Source: Sabethes cyaneus (taxonomy: Eukaryota; Arthropoda; Insecta; Diptera; Culicidae). Taken from it: a stretch of 64,000 bases of DNA. The notes beneath the pieces were generated by a model, which was not told where the DNA came from, made no database searches, and worked only from the letters and a program-made list of their open reading frames with translations. Where the stretch lies: the NCBI RefSeq assembly GCF_943734655.1, contig NC_071355.1, positions 244,613,183 to 244,677,182 of the forward strand, read 5' to 3'. Below are positions 1-11,549 of the stretch, piece after piece. The position numbers were made by a program, and so were the translations under genes. Numbering within the stretch: position 1 is the stretch's first letter; each line of letters begins with the position of its first letter.

Positions 1-804
1 CTCAACCTTTGGAATTTGAAAGCTGCCTGCTTCCCTACCAAACGTAGATCTGCTGTATCTCTCACTGAACTATAGTTGATACCCTCAACCATTTCCTTCT
101 TCCTTTTCGTTTTCTCCGACAATCATACGTTTACTGCTCCATGCTTCCATAAACGTCTGAATTTGACCAATTGTAACAATCTCCACTTAATCTTGGCTTT
201 CTCAAGTTTTGGAATCTGAAAGCTGCCCGCTTTCTTAACAAAAATACATTCACTGTATCTACTCCTGAAGTGCAGTTGACACCTTCAACCATTGCCTTCT
301 TTTTGGTCATGTTTTCCTCCGACAATCGTTCATTAGACAAGGATAACAGTCGCAGGTTTACAATTCTGTTGGTTGCTTTCATCTTGGCTGTTCCATGCTT
401 TGAAATTTGAATGCTACCCGCTTCCCCGCCAAACAACCATTACATTCATTTGCTATCTCTATCACTTCTAAAGTGCAGCTGATACCCTCAGCCATTCCCT
501 TCGTGATTAGCATCTCCATTCCCAGATTTGTCAAGTGCGCTAGTCTTTTATGCCAAGTATTAAGACTCACTTGATATCTATCCAATGCTGAGCAGATTTC
601 TTGTTTGTTCAATCCATTGACAAACTTCCCCGAAGTATCAACGTTCCCGAAAATGACCTTTTCGTTTATAAAAGTAACCCTTTTATAATCTTCACTCGAT
701 AACTTTATCGAATGTGATGCACGCTTCGTAGCCCGAAGGTTTCCATTAACTTTTGCAGTTGTTTCCTTAATTAGTTTACGCAACTCCTTTTCTTCCGACA
801 GCAA
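1..804 (-). pseudogene. Copia-like retrotransposon relic (GAG-pre-integrase region), internally triplicated
   Basis: Read on the minus strand, 804 to 379 encodes an open segment that ends in a Copia-type GAG-pre-integrase signature. It has a WHKRLAHL-like motif, then GMEMLITKGMAEGISC and a Cys-x2-Cys pair (NECNGCLAGK). In Copia elements this zinc-binding module lies between the protease and integrase domains of the polyprotein. Below 379 the same C-terminal piece recurs twice more in degraded form (MVEGVNC...RAAFRFQ near 310-200 and a third copy near 110-10). The spacing is about 200 bp, so the tail of the domain has been tandemly triplicated. No LTR, integrase core or reverse transcriptase is visible, and the element may continue beyond the left edge of the window. 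Family assignment is fairly secure from motif order; the element is clearly non-functional. Confidence 0.65.
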
Positions 805-810
805 CTAGTC

Positions 811-3800
811 ATTCGCTCTGTGGTCGCTTGCTCCTGAATCCGCTAGGGAATGTTCCTGTCAATTCTCATCACGTATGCTCTCTTTGTTTCTGTCTTGTTC
901 TGCAAGTGTATTTCTTTTTCATTGCACTCGAAACATCTGCTGGTCAACTTTTTAGACTTTTTAGGAACCAAACAACGTAGATCGAATATCGTTTCATAAA
1001 AATGAGAGTAAATTTGTTCCGCAAACCAGAAAAAACATCACCCAGAAAAAGTTATTTACAAAAATGTTCACAGTAATGGAGAATTCCAAGCGAAAGTCGG
1101 AAAAACTTCGAAGCAGACGCTTCTATAAACCTTATAACCTAGATCATATTTCCAATTTTGGAAACAATTTCATAAAAAGTAACCCCTTTTCGACCAGATT
1201 AAAAACCACTTTCCCTACGAGTTTATATGAACAACCTAACCACCACAACATGAAATAGAAAAAAAAGCGAAACATGAAACAAACAGGGCATTTTGTCTTC
1301 TCCGAGGTCGGTCAAACCAAAAAAAAACAAATACTTTCCAACCGGTGGTTACCACCTGTGCCGACCAAAAAACGCACATGTTGGTTCACTTTCGTCGGAA
1401 ACCACATGTGAGTTTAGGGTGCCTAAGTGGCCGCCGTCACACATAAGTGCGTACCCACGGCACGCAAACACTCACGCACGCACGCATGCACTCACGCACA
1501 TGATGCATCTGCGTTTTTATTTCTTCTTCTCGACAAGCTAAACAAAAACACCAAGTCATAACATATTCGGGAACAAGAGCGAATTGATTTCAGGGAGTGC
1601 CGATCACTGTCTGTGGTGTTTGAATGAATTTCTGAATGAGCCCCCTGGAGTGGCAAGTCATGCCGCCGGTGCCCATTTAAGGGTCAAAATATTTGCGTCG
1701 ACCTAGTTTATGTGCTTTTCAGCCTACTTTTGTTCGTTGCCGTAGCACAGTGAAACGACGCCCTTTTAATTTAATTGAATTTCCCTAGCCAAGCCGTTCA
1801 TCAATTTTTTTTCTCTTTCTCAGCGATGTGCCGCCGATAATCAAGCAAGCAAAGCTCATTAATCAACGTTATACAATAATAATAATAAAGACAGTATAAT
1901 ATTGCGTCACTTGACGCCAACATCACCACCATCACGGCGCTCTGCGCTAGGAGAGTGAAGTAAATGTCATGATAGTGTGTACATCATCGCTGAAGTCTAT
2001 CATTTTCATAAATTCACCATTCATCGTCCAATTGAATGGATACTTTGATGTAAATAATACCAATTCAGAGAAGATTGCCTAATCCAATGCCTGGCCAATG
2101 ATTTGTTAAACAAAAATTGTGAAGAATTGCCTTCACAACTCACAAACTTAAGACTACGATGCGGAGTTTAAATGTAGAGAAAATCAGATTACACAGTCGA
2201 TTTGACCTACTGTCAGTTCTGGTTTTGATAGAAACGTCAAACGAACGTCGTTCAATCTCACACTCCAGGGTCACTGAATTATTGAAAGAGTTTCAAACTT
2301 ACCGAACTTAGACTTCCAGCAAAGGTTTGTTCTCGAACAGACTCCGTCGTACGATGGTTTGTTATCTCTTAACAACAGGAAATCACTGGCTATTTGTTTC
2401 TTTTCACTTCTCCCTTTAAAATTGCGTAAAATTCCACTTTCCAAATTGGTAAACAAAAACTATGTTCACCCACAATGCGTTTTGTGTATCAATCAGCTCG
2501 GAAACGTCACTTCTAACACCACCACTACAGCAGCAAACGTACTCTCTTCCTCTCACAACGAGATCGCTCTTTCTCTCCAATTTCACAGGAGAACTTTTGA
2601 CAGCACAGTTGTTTACACCTTGGTTGGCTGGCTGGTCCTCGCAACGCAACGCACGCTATGGCTACTGCGAGTGATAATAAAACTAGAGCTCGAGAGTGTG
2701 GCCCAGCAGTTTTGCTCAGCTTGCTATGAAATAAAATAACACCATCAAACTAAACAATGTCTCGAAATGCTTCCATCAACACTAAAGAAAGCCACTTTCG
2801 TCACCTAATGATGGGCCTTCCCAGCACTTGCGTTGCTATGATCTAGTCTCGTAATTAAAAGCCCCTTTTTCAGTACTTCACGCAATGGGTCCCCTGGGCC
2901 CCGACCAAACTCTGCTACCAATCGTCATTGGTCATCGCCCTGCTCGGAAATGTCCTGCCACAATCCGACCCAAACCGCAATTTACCCTAATCAACAACAA
3001 CCGTCCCGGAACGGTAAGGAGAAATCTCAATTTGACATCGTGCGGTCGTCGAGTGGCGAGTCAATTTAACACCACACGTCTGCGGAGGTGCTGGCTGATA
3101 AGATCCGGCTGCTGCTGCTGCTGTTGCGTTTCAGCACGACTTGCATCTTATCATTATTCACTTGAAACACCCAAGCCTCTATCACCGCACTATCGTTCGC
3201 CTCCGTCGTCCTGCCCAGCCTAAACTACACAAGCTTATCACTCCGGCGACGCGAAAAATGTCGTGAGCTGTTCGAATCTACTGGCTTGGAACGAAGCTCC
3301 GATCAAAATAAGTCGAGAAAAAAGTGTTGAGTTGGTTATATTTTTACACACCCGAGACGACCGAGCTGCAGTTTGCTTCCTGCTATGTACCATTCACTTG
3401 CGAATTTTCACTAAATTGCAGCTAAGTAGTGTGTCATCATCACACGCAATAGAAAGTTCAAAATTACGCCCCGTCTGTTTTTCCCGAAAAAAAAAACTAC
3501 TACTTTTTTGTTGCTTTTCTCCCCTTTTCTTCTGCACTGCACTAGCAGAGGAGAAAAAAAAGTGACAGATCTCACTGGGGGAGGTCTATGACGCGTGACA
3601 GCCAACGAGCACCGAACACTCCTACGAAAGACACAACCAAAACGATCGAACGACCACGATAGACTGAAACTGCTCTGCTGCTGACTGACCAAGCTGAACG
3701 CTCAATGACTGAAAGCTTTGGATCAATGAATAAACACAATAATTCCACTCGCGGTGAGAGCAGCTCTCCGCTACGGCGAGAGAAACACACACGCGTTTCA

Positions 3801-4200
3801 TTGAAAACGCCGTCAGTTCGACTGTGAGTGGTGAGTTTATGCTGTCAGTCTCGCTGTCCCGTTCGGGGTCTGTTTCGTGGTGAATATGCTACGTTTGACT
3901 AAGGCGGTTTTAGTGTGTAGGCATGGTTGCGAATAGGCTAGTGTACAGTGTCCAGTGTGGATTATTTAGTAAATTTCTTATTTTACAAACCTATGAGCTA
4001 ACCGGATCTAACAAATATGTGATCGCCACAGAAAAACGTCGAACAGAAGAAATAAGAAGAGAAGGGTAGAAATAAAATGAGGACTGGCGTGCCCAGAGCT
4101 AAACAGAAGGTGGGCCCCAACTTCTCAGAAGCATTTTTGGACCTGGAAAGATTACCCTAAGCTAGCGGGTCTATATTTACGCAATTAATTTACTTATCGC
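811..4200. other. Unassigned intergenic DNA with a GC-richer island
   Basis: No convincing coding region or transposon domain was recognised. About 810-2250 is A/T-rich. About 2250-3970 is richer in G/C, with CA, CTG and CCG runs such as a short CTG run near 3110-3125, and open frames here look like chance. The texture resembles insect promoter or 5' UTR DNA rather than repeat DNA, but no splice site, TATA/Inr pair or conserved protein could be established. Confidence 0.3.
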
Positions 4201-4229
4201 AAAAACACCGACCGTTTAAATTATGAACC

Positions 4230-4420
4230 CCAGAGTTCCAGGTAGCACTTGAACTAGAATTTGAGCTTCAAATTGGTATGAAATTGGATTTAAATTTAGG
4301 ACAATTTAGAAGTGAAGCCTGACCGCAAATTAAATTGGAAATTTGACTTGGAAATGAACTCAAAATTGGACCTGGAATAAGACTTCCAATTCCAATTGCA
4401 ATTAGGACATAAAATTGGGT
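4230..4420. repeat. Degenerate TTGGAATTTGGA-type low-complexity repeat
   Basis: The tract is made of loosely repeated 10-13 bp phrases such as AATTGGA, TTTGACTTGG and AAATTGGACCTGG. The same phrase vocabulary, sometimes as the reverse complement, recurs at about 42890-43270, 48430-48900 and 62950-63090. It is a scattered degenerate family rather than a clean array. Confidence 0.5.
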
Positions 4421-4589
4421 TGGTGAATAGCTAGATAATGCGTAACACAGACCCCATGGTGGCCCTTAGCCGCTTATCCAGCAACTCCTATCCCTACCTC
4501 CTCGTGGTAACAGCCGGAATACGAGCAACCTTAGCGGACATCGGGTAACCAACCCCGGTAGAATCCAAGATCGTATACCAACAAGGAAG

Positions 4590-4880
4590 GAGGCATCGTT
4601 TACGAGTTTTACGAGAAGATGAAACAATCTGGTAAAGGCTACACCCCGACCCCCGAAGTGATCGACAGGTGGAAGCAGTGCTTCGATGAACACCTCAATG
4701 ACGAGGAGATTGCAAAACGTTGCAGGAGGCGCAACGGAAGTTAACCTAGGAGTGCCCATGAACGATAGTATTGCTCCAGCACCTGCTCTCCAAACGAGAA
4801 ATCGGGTTACTGAAAACCAATAAATCCGCTGGTAAGAACCACCTACCGATAGAGCTTTATAAACTTGACTGAAGTTTTTG
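4590..4880 (+). pseudogene. LINE relic, region upstream of the RT core
   Basis: The plus strand reads in drifting frames like the linker and first RT segment of an APE-type LINE: a DRWKQCFDEHLND-like phrase followed by NKSAGKNHLPIELYK. The second phrase resembles the NKAAGxDGLPAEL segment that opens many LINE reverse transcriptases. Stops and frameshifts interrupt it, and it ends abruptly near 4880. It probably belongs to the same family as the relics at 8440-9330, 31490-32040 and 60361-60700, but this is inferred from phrase similarity only. Confidence 0.5.
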
Positions 4881-4946
4881 GAGCGTCTTAGTAGAATACG
4901 AAACCTGGAAAATAAATAAAAAGAAAACTTATCCAACCTAATTCTA

Positions 4947-5067
4947 CTATGTATATTTTATTCTTGACAGATACGTATTTCGTCCTGGATTTCGAAAACA
5001 GACACTGAGGAAGCCTGCAAGTCGTAGCCGAAATACGTATCTGTCGTGAATAAAATATACATTGCAG
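4947..5067. repeat. Short inverted-repeat (hairpin) element
   Basis: The left arm (about 4949-4983) and right arm (about 5030-5066) are imperfect reverse complements of roughly 34 bp sharing TATATTTTATTC and ACAGATACGTATTTCG, separated by about 45 bp. The arrangement fits a small MITE or a fold-back repeat. A similar phrase (GAAACCTGTAAATCGCAGGC then GAAATATGAATCT) occurs near 39500, suggesting a dispersed family. No target duplication was identified. Confidence 0.5.
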
Positions 5068-5469
5068 AATTAAATTGGCTGGCAAAGGGTGAACATGTGT
5101 ATTCCATAACTTCTGTTCATTAACTCCTATTCCTACCTCCACGAGGTGCCGGCTGGGGTAGCAACTTCGGTTGTCGTATGCTAACAGGAATGGGGGCACA
5201 GAAGCTCCCGCCCACATTAAGATGGCAGCCCCATCAGCGGGATAAGGACCTTAGATTAACAGCCTACTGTACCAGAACATAAAAAAGCTCCGAAAATGAA
5301 AGAAGAAATCTATCTGGATTATTGGCAACGAACTTTAGCATGAAAACACGGACACGAATCGGAACATGGAATATACTGACCCTTGCCCAGCATGGCAAGC
5401 TCTCTCAACTTGCAAGGGAAGCTAGCCGCCTGAAGCTTGAAATCCTGGGGCTGAGCGAGCGAAATTCAC

Positions 5470-6021
5470 ATGGGCGACTTCAACGCGAAGATTGGCTCAA
5501 ACAACGCGGACCTTGAACGCGTCATGGGACGCCATGGCCTAGGAGAGATGAGCGAAAACGGGGAGCTGTTTACAGAAGTCTGTGGTAATAACGACATGGT
5601 CATTGGTGGATCGCTCTTCCCCCATAGACCAGTACATAAAGTCACGTGGGTTTCCCGCGACGGCCGAACAGAAAACCAAATCGACCACATCTGCATCAGC
5701 CGGAAACGGAGAAGGAGCCTTCTTGATGTACGCAACAAACGCAGCGCTGACATTGCATCCGACCATCATCTTGTTATCGCTGAAATACGTCTGCGCGTCG
5801 CACGTGTCCAACGACGGGAGGAGAAAGTTGGGTGCCGCTACGACGTCCGCCGATTGGAGAATCCTGAGGTGAAAAGGGCCTTTGTTGAACAACTTGAATC
5901 TCGAGCCTCGGAGCTGCCACCTGGTGGAACCGTCGAAGAGCAATGGACCGGCATCAAGAACGCCTTCATCACGACCAGTGATGAAACCCTCGGCAAAGCG
6001 CGCAGCAGGCGGAGGGAGTGA
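5470..6021 (+). pseudogene. APE-type endonuclease C-terminal part of the RTE-like LINE
   Basis: This 183-residue open segment starts at MGDFNAKIG (the GDFN catalytic-loop motif of exonuclease III-like endonucleases). It contains a DHICISRKRRR phrase and a SDHHLVIAEI motif, in which the terminal SDH is characteristic of the family. In an intact element it would nick target DNA to prime reverse transcription. The N-terminal part lies in another register just upstream, so an internal deletion has removed the middle of the domain. It ends at a TGA that separates it from the RT, so the element cannot make a full polyprotein. Confidence 0.6.
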
Positions 6022-6411
6022 ATTTCGGATGAAACTTGGAGGAAGATCGACGAGCGGAGAGAGGCGAAAGCCGGCATTGAGCGAGCGCGGACCAGATCGG
6101 CTAAGACAGCTGCCCGTCAATGATACGCCGAACTAGAGAGGGCTGTTAAACGTGCTTGTAGGCAGGACAAGTGAGCCTGGACTAACTCCCTAGCCGAACA
6201 AGGAGAAACCGCCGCCGCCAATGGTGATATCCGTTTGTTGTACGATATTTCTCGCTGCCTTAGTGGTGCCAGAATGAATACAAAGATGCCGCTAAAGGAC
6301 AGAGCTGGTCAGCTATTGACTGACCGTACAGAACAGCTTAAGCGATGGACTGAACATTTTGAACAACTCTTCCGAGTTTCAAATGTCAGAGACTAACAAA
6401 ACCAGCAGCGT

Positions 6412-7626
6412 ATGACGCCTACAGTTCGTCGAATAAATCACGTGAACTCGGAGGCGCCATCGCTGGATGAAATTGTAGCAGCCAACAAAAGTATGAAATC
6501 CAATAGAGCGCCAGGGATAGATCATATTTCAGCCGAAATGCTCAAAGCTGACCCATCTTTGCCAGCCCAGATGATGCATCAGCTTTTCAGCAATATTTGG
6601 GAAACCGCAACTTTTCCGGTGGACTGGATGCAGGGCATATTGGTCAAAGTCCCTAAGAAAGGAGACCTAACGGAATGCGGTAACTGGCGTGGCATCACGT
6701 TGCTCTGTATTACTCTCAAAGTACTCTGTAAGGTAATCCTCAACCGGATCCAGGAGAAGATCGACGCTACTCTCCGACGGCAGCAAGCTGGATTCCGTGC
6801 TGGCCGATCATGTGTAGACCATATCACAACGCTCCGCATTATATTGGAGCAGATCAACGAATTCCAGGACTCTCTTCTGCTGGTGTTCGTTGACTTCGAA
6901 AAGGCGTTCGACCGACTCAATCACGAAAACATCTGGGGCGCACTTAGGCGTAGAGGAGTTCCAGATAAGCTAGTCCATCTCATCGAGGCTCAGTACGAGG
7001 CGTTCTCGTGCAAGGTTTTGCACGACGGCGTCTTGTCCGACGCCATAAGGGTTACTGCTGGCGTGAGACAGGGCTGCATTTTATCACCGCTTCTGTTTCT
7101 CATCGTTATGGATGAGATATTAGTTGGAGCAATTGACAGTAGACCAAATCGAGGATTGCCTTGGAATCCTCTAACGACGGAGCAGCTAAATGACCTCGAC
7201 CTAGCCGACGACATTGTCTTGCTCGCACAACGACGAAACGACATACAAAGCAAGTTAGATGACCTCTCCGAGAGCTCCCAAGCAGCAGGTTTCACAGTCA
7301 ATGTAGCGAAAACTAAGTCTATGGTAGTGAACACTGACAATGCCACCAACTTCACAGTAGCGGGACAACAAGTTGAGCAGGTAGCCGCCTTTCAATATCT
7401 TGGTAGCCAAACAACGCCCAATGGTGGTGCCAAGACTGATATAGCCACACGTATCAGGAAGGCCAGGGGTGCCTTTGCAGGTCTGCGAAACATTTGGCGC
7501 TCAAACCAGATCACTCTACGTACGAAAACCCGAATCTTTAATTCAAACTTAAATCCGTACTGCTGTATGCCTACAAACGTGGTGCGTCTCAGTGGAGACA
7601 ACGCAAAAACTGCAGGTATTCATTAA
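6412..7626 (+). pseudogene. Reverse transcriptase domain of the RTE-like LINE
   Basis: A 404-residue open frame carries the RT motifs in order: NRAPGIDHISAEML (early in the frame), GNWRGITLL, QAGFRAGRSC, the motif A region LVFVDFEKAFDRL, the motif B region GVRQGCILSPLLF, and then DLADDIVLL. The last corresponds to the catalytic xADD box, here LADD rather than the commoner FADD. A KTKSMVVN phrase and a FQYLGSQ phrase follow, as usual for the thumb. It lacks the upstream endonuclease in frame and has a frame change after about 7590, so it is a relic. The long open stretch suggests fairly recent loss. Confidence 0.75.
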
Positions 7627-7671
7627 CCGGTGCCTGCGATACATCATTCGTGCTTGGTGGCCTGATAACTG

Positions 7672-8195
7672 GCTCGACTGCTGGATCTCTACTGCTTCGA
7701 ACGAACCTGAAGCTAATGAGATCCAGAGCAGTGGGTCTAAAGCCCCTAAAAGGAGAATGGTTTTTAATAGCTGTTATCCATGGCTATTGCGTTAAGACCT
7801 GGATGGATAAGCACGTAATCCAAGGTGTGACGCGACCCGTGCCGAGGGATGAATGGTGGAGGGGGTTCTATAAATACTCAGCCGCAACGAAGCTTGTGGA
7901 GTACCAGGGTGCCCTCCACAGTAAGCCGGTCACTGATGCAATGGACCATTTTTTACCGAGAAGCCTCTCTCTGCCGCAAAACAAAGAAACGAAGGGGGCG
8001 AAGATGAGAATATGGGAGGAACAGAACCTGAATGATGTGCCACCAGAAGTTCATTCCTGTTCCTCGTCTATCCTCAACACGCCGACTCGTTGCGAGTCGA
8101 CCAACGAGGATATGGCTCTAACTCTCCATTCACGGATCCAGATTCACTCTGCTGAATCACTGACTGGTGTGCTGAAGGGTGAGCTGAAACAATGA
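7672..8195 (+). other. Uncharacterised open frame after the LINE breakpoint
   Basis: From about 7672 the RTE-like sequence stops and an open plus-strand frame continues to 8195. The full open frame begins at 7650 and is 181 residues. It contains phrases such as LKLMRSRAVGLKPLKGEW and RPVPRDEWWRGFYKYSA. I recognise no domain. The length and position suggest the tail of another retroelement fused by insertion or deletion. A host exon cannot be excluded, but no splice sites or conserved motifs support one. Confidence 0.25.
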
Positions 8196-8439
8196 GAGAG
8201 CCGAACAGTCATGGCCAATTGGATGGCCGTACAATCGCTCAAACAATTAAAAAATAAATATAACGCCGAGTATTTAGGTTACTCGAAAGTTACTGAGTCT
8301 CAATAAGAGAGCTCTCAGCTCGCTTAACGGTTTTGTGACTGGACATTGGAGTAAATATCATCTTCGGAATCTCAAGGTTTCGTAGAGAGTTACCAGGTGG
8401 GCGTGCAACTGCGGACCAGAGTTTTATCATCCGACAGAT

Positions 8440-9330
8440 GTTGCACAACCTACGCATCACATCTTTATTGATCTCAAAGCAGCATGCGATACAGTCGAAC
8501 GAGACCAGCTATGACCGATAATACACGAACACAGTTTTCCGGATTAACTGGCACGGCTTAACAGAGCTACATAGGAATGAGTATGTGTTTCGTGTGCATC
8601 TCGGGGAAACCATCGAGTCCCTTCGAGACGCGGCGAGAGTTGAGACAAGGTGACAAGGGAAACGCGCTAGAAGATATTATGAAACGTGGGGCATCTTCAA
8701 TAAATCTAACCAATTTGTCTGTTTCGTTGATGATGTGGACATTGTCGGACGGAAGGACGATCCAAGCGGTTGCTGAGCAGTATACCAAACTGAAAAGTGA
8801 AGCAGTGACTGGATTGGATTAGTGATGAATACGTTCAAAACCAAATATCTGTTAACATGAGGAATCGAGCGCGATCGAGCTTGCATAGGCAATGGTGTGG
8901 TAGCCGACGAGGACGAGTTTGAGGTGATGGACAAATTTGTATACCTTGGCTACCTTGGACCCTATGGTCTGGTAAGCTTCACCCCCGTACCAAATATACC
9001 ATGTACGGGTACAGTACTGACCGTTTTTGAACGTCGGTGTGCTTAGGACTATCTTTGGCGGTATATGCATGAATGGTATACGGAGGAGAAGGATGAACCA
9101 CGAGCAACCGCAGCTTTTCAGCAAACCGAGTATCCAGGCGGGACATGGGAGAATGCCGGACAACAAACCCGTAAAAATGGTTTTCGCTTTGAATCCGGTC
9201 GGTACCAGGCGCAGAGGTGCGCAGTGTGCTGCAAGATTGAGCCGGAAAATCCCAACAGCCCATGCTTATTGGGGCTAAGTTGGGCAGAGCCCAGAGCCAG
9301 CACTCAACAAAGATGACTCCCGGAAAGGTT
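8440..9330 (+). pseudogene. LINE relic, second family (RT and C-terminal region)
   Basis: Several frames together spell a LINE reverse transcriptase. FIDLKAACDTVERDQL near 8465 is motif A (usually F-x-DFKAAYD). A SPFETRRELRQGD phrase (8615-8655) is the region before motif B, and a FVDDVDIVGRKDD phrase near 8720 stands for the xADD box, with V in place of A. After a gap, 9090-9240 reads MPDNKPVKMVFALNPVGTRRRGAQ, the usual C-terminal tail of these LINEs. Stops, frameshifts and deletions are frequent. Related relics lie at 31490-32040 and 60361-60700. Confidence 0.6.
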
Positions 9331-11545
9331 GGAAAAATCAGAGGAAAAACCTAAGGTTGACTCAGTGAAAAAGAGAAATGCTTGATTCTCGATGATGTTC
9401 GGACTTCTATATACAATTCTATATACAATATATACAATTATTACAATTACAACTCAAAAGAGTTTAGTCGATATTTAGTCGATGGTTGAGACATGAATCT
9501 ATGGAATGGAACGTACTGCCAGAAGACAAACATCAGACTGCAGACCCGGGACAACCCTGAAGAAAAACTTCCAAAACATGTGAATCAGTATCGCTAGATA
9601 ACCCGGTCGTAAGTAGCTTTAGAATACACATGTTGTTCACTGTCAGTTCCTTAAAAAGGACGGGCCGCAGAATAACACTTTCCCTCAAACGAGTTCAACC
9701 CGAAGGAGATAATTCTAAATAATAAAAATGATTTACGTTATGTTTTTACTGTTGTTCGTCCAAAATACAAAAGCTGTTTTCGCAGATTAAGTGATTGCCG
9801 CCACACATTGTACATTAATTGTGGACTGACGATGATGGTATCTTTCTTGTGGAATAACAAGAACTTGAACTTAGAAAGCGACACTGGATATTACAGTGCG
9901 ATACGTGCTTCTTGTCCAAGGCAAATTATTAACATTAATCTCCGCACTTCCTAGCCGTCCTCTAGAGAGCAAGACTTTTTGAAAAATAGTAACAACCTAG
10001 TGAAGAGAAGAAGAGTGAATACACCAACACTCAAGCACGTATAATCACCTGGACGCCATTATAATAGATCAAAGCACTGGTCGTATTGTCAGAAAAATAG
10101 ATAAACATATATAATTTAAAGAATTTCTAGAGGGTTTACTTACAGAAAATATACGTGTAATGGCGTATCCGAACGAGAAACGAGAAGTTTTGCGGACATT
10201 TTTTGACGAAGAACAAATAGAAAATTGTGCACAGGCACAGGAATATAAACCGTTGTGCACCTGGAGGTTACGGTGGGCCGGCCAAGTCACAAGGATACGG
10301 GACGACAATGTGACGAAATCTAAAGGAACCCATCTTGGCCGCTTGGCATTGCGGAAGAATACGCCACAAATTGAAGATAATTGCCCAATTTTGAAGCGTA
10401 CTTATCTTGTAGGTATGAAACTGCGCGAGGAGTGTAATGGGGATCCAAGACAGGACCCATTTGTCGATGGAAACCAGGTAGTTAATCTAACGAAATAATA
10501 AATATTTTGAACAAAACCTGCGGGTTGTCCCTAGGCATATAGGCCCAATTTTACACCACCAAATGTCGCCATCCCCCGGATTCCTCGACGAAATTATACT
10601 CGCTGCGCGTGAACGATGACAGCTCTATTATTGTTATGAATCAGTGGAGGTAGATAATGTTTAATCACTGTCGTTTTAATATGAAGAATATTCCCTCTTG
10701 ACAGAATATTCCATCCTGGAGATCCGACAAATATGGAATGATTGTAAGCAGGCGTTGAATCAAGAAGGGGTTAGGACTTCGAGCCTCTATATCCCGATGA
10801 TCGTTGCTCAGCGGAGCAATCAGCCTTGAACTTAGGCAAGCTTCAATTTTCCTGACAACAGCATTTCATCCGAATAAACTATGTTATTTCCAATAACTCG
10901 TTACATGCGGCCTTTGAGGGACTTCACAGCTATTTCCCACAGTCCACCGAAGCTGGATTTGGCTAGAATAAATTTAAAATTAACGGATTAGTTTGCTGCT
11001 TCTGGTACAATTCGTTGAGCTTCTTTCAAACTTCTTACGTTGTCACTGAGACCCCCTTTTCTCGAAATGTGAAAAATGTTAAACGTGCCGAGTTTCTGGA
11101 CATTTCTGTAAACTTGAAGATTCCATTCTAGGAGATATGGCCAAATATACGCCATATTAGAAAGGATTTCGGACACTGAACCCTCTCTCAGCTGGCTAGT
11201 TTTAAACTGATATTTATTTTAAAAAATGCTCAATTTTGCACAATCCTCTGCGATCACCGGTGAATGCTAGGACCAGCAGCAAGCACAGCGACACCGATCG
11301 ATAGGCCGTTCAAGCCGGCCGAGCGGTCTCTTTCTTTAGCAGCCTGCCTGCCTGCCTGCCCTCCAGCCTTCCTCGGGAAGGCCGCAAGGATCTTACGCGT
11401 TATGCCGAAACTGGATAATAGTAAACCTAAAAATTCGTTTAAGTACAATACGTGTATATCTGCCAACTGCCAATAACTACCCCCACGTGTGTGTGTATGT
11501 GGAGAGTGTGTACAAGTTGGCCAGTTGGTTCTTCTGTTCTGACTC
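9331..11545. other. Unassigned intergenic DNA with one possible LINE tail
   Basis: Mostly A/T-rich with no clear gene. At 10160-10498 a 112-residue plus-strand frame includes CTWRLRWAGQVTRIRDDNV. This resembles the RLRWAGHVxRMxDD phrase at the C-terminus of RTE-like LINEs, so a short LINE tail is likely. A CTGCCTGC run sits near 11340-11365. Around 10045-10105 there is a phrase (ATAGATCAAAGCACTGGTCG) that recurs near 39570, marking another low-copy repeat. Confidence 0.35.
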
Positions 11546-11549
11546 AGCA

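Larger units (their letters stand above)
5190..7671 (+). mobile_element. RTE-like non-LTR retrotransposon, degraded
   Basis: This is a LINE on the plus strand with an endonuclease domain followed by a reverse transcriptase. The APE-type endonuclease N-terminus (GTWNILTLAQHGKL) lies at about 5340-5460. An internal deletion then joins it to MGDFNAKIG and a C-terminal RSADIASDHHLVIAEI segment (5470-6021), with the GDFNA and SDHHL motifs expected of this fold. A stop follows. The RT runs openly from 6412 to about 7590. The 3' part is cut at about 7671, after a KLQVFINRCLRYII phrase, where the sequence becomes something else. A second deleted copy at 42281-42889 keeps the missing 3' end. The clade (RTE) is inferred from motif style. 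Confidence 0.75.
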
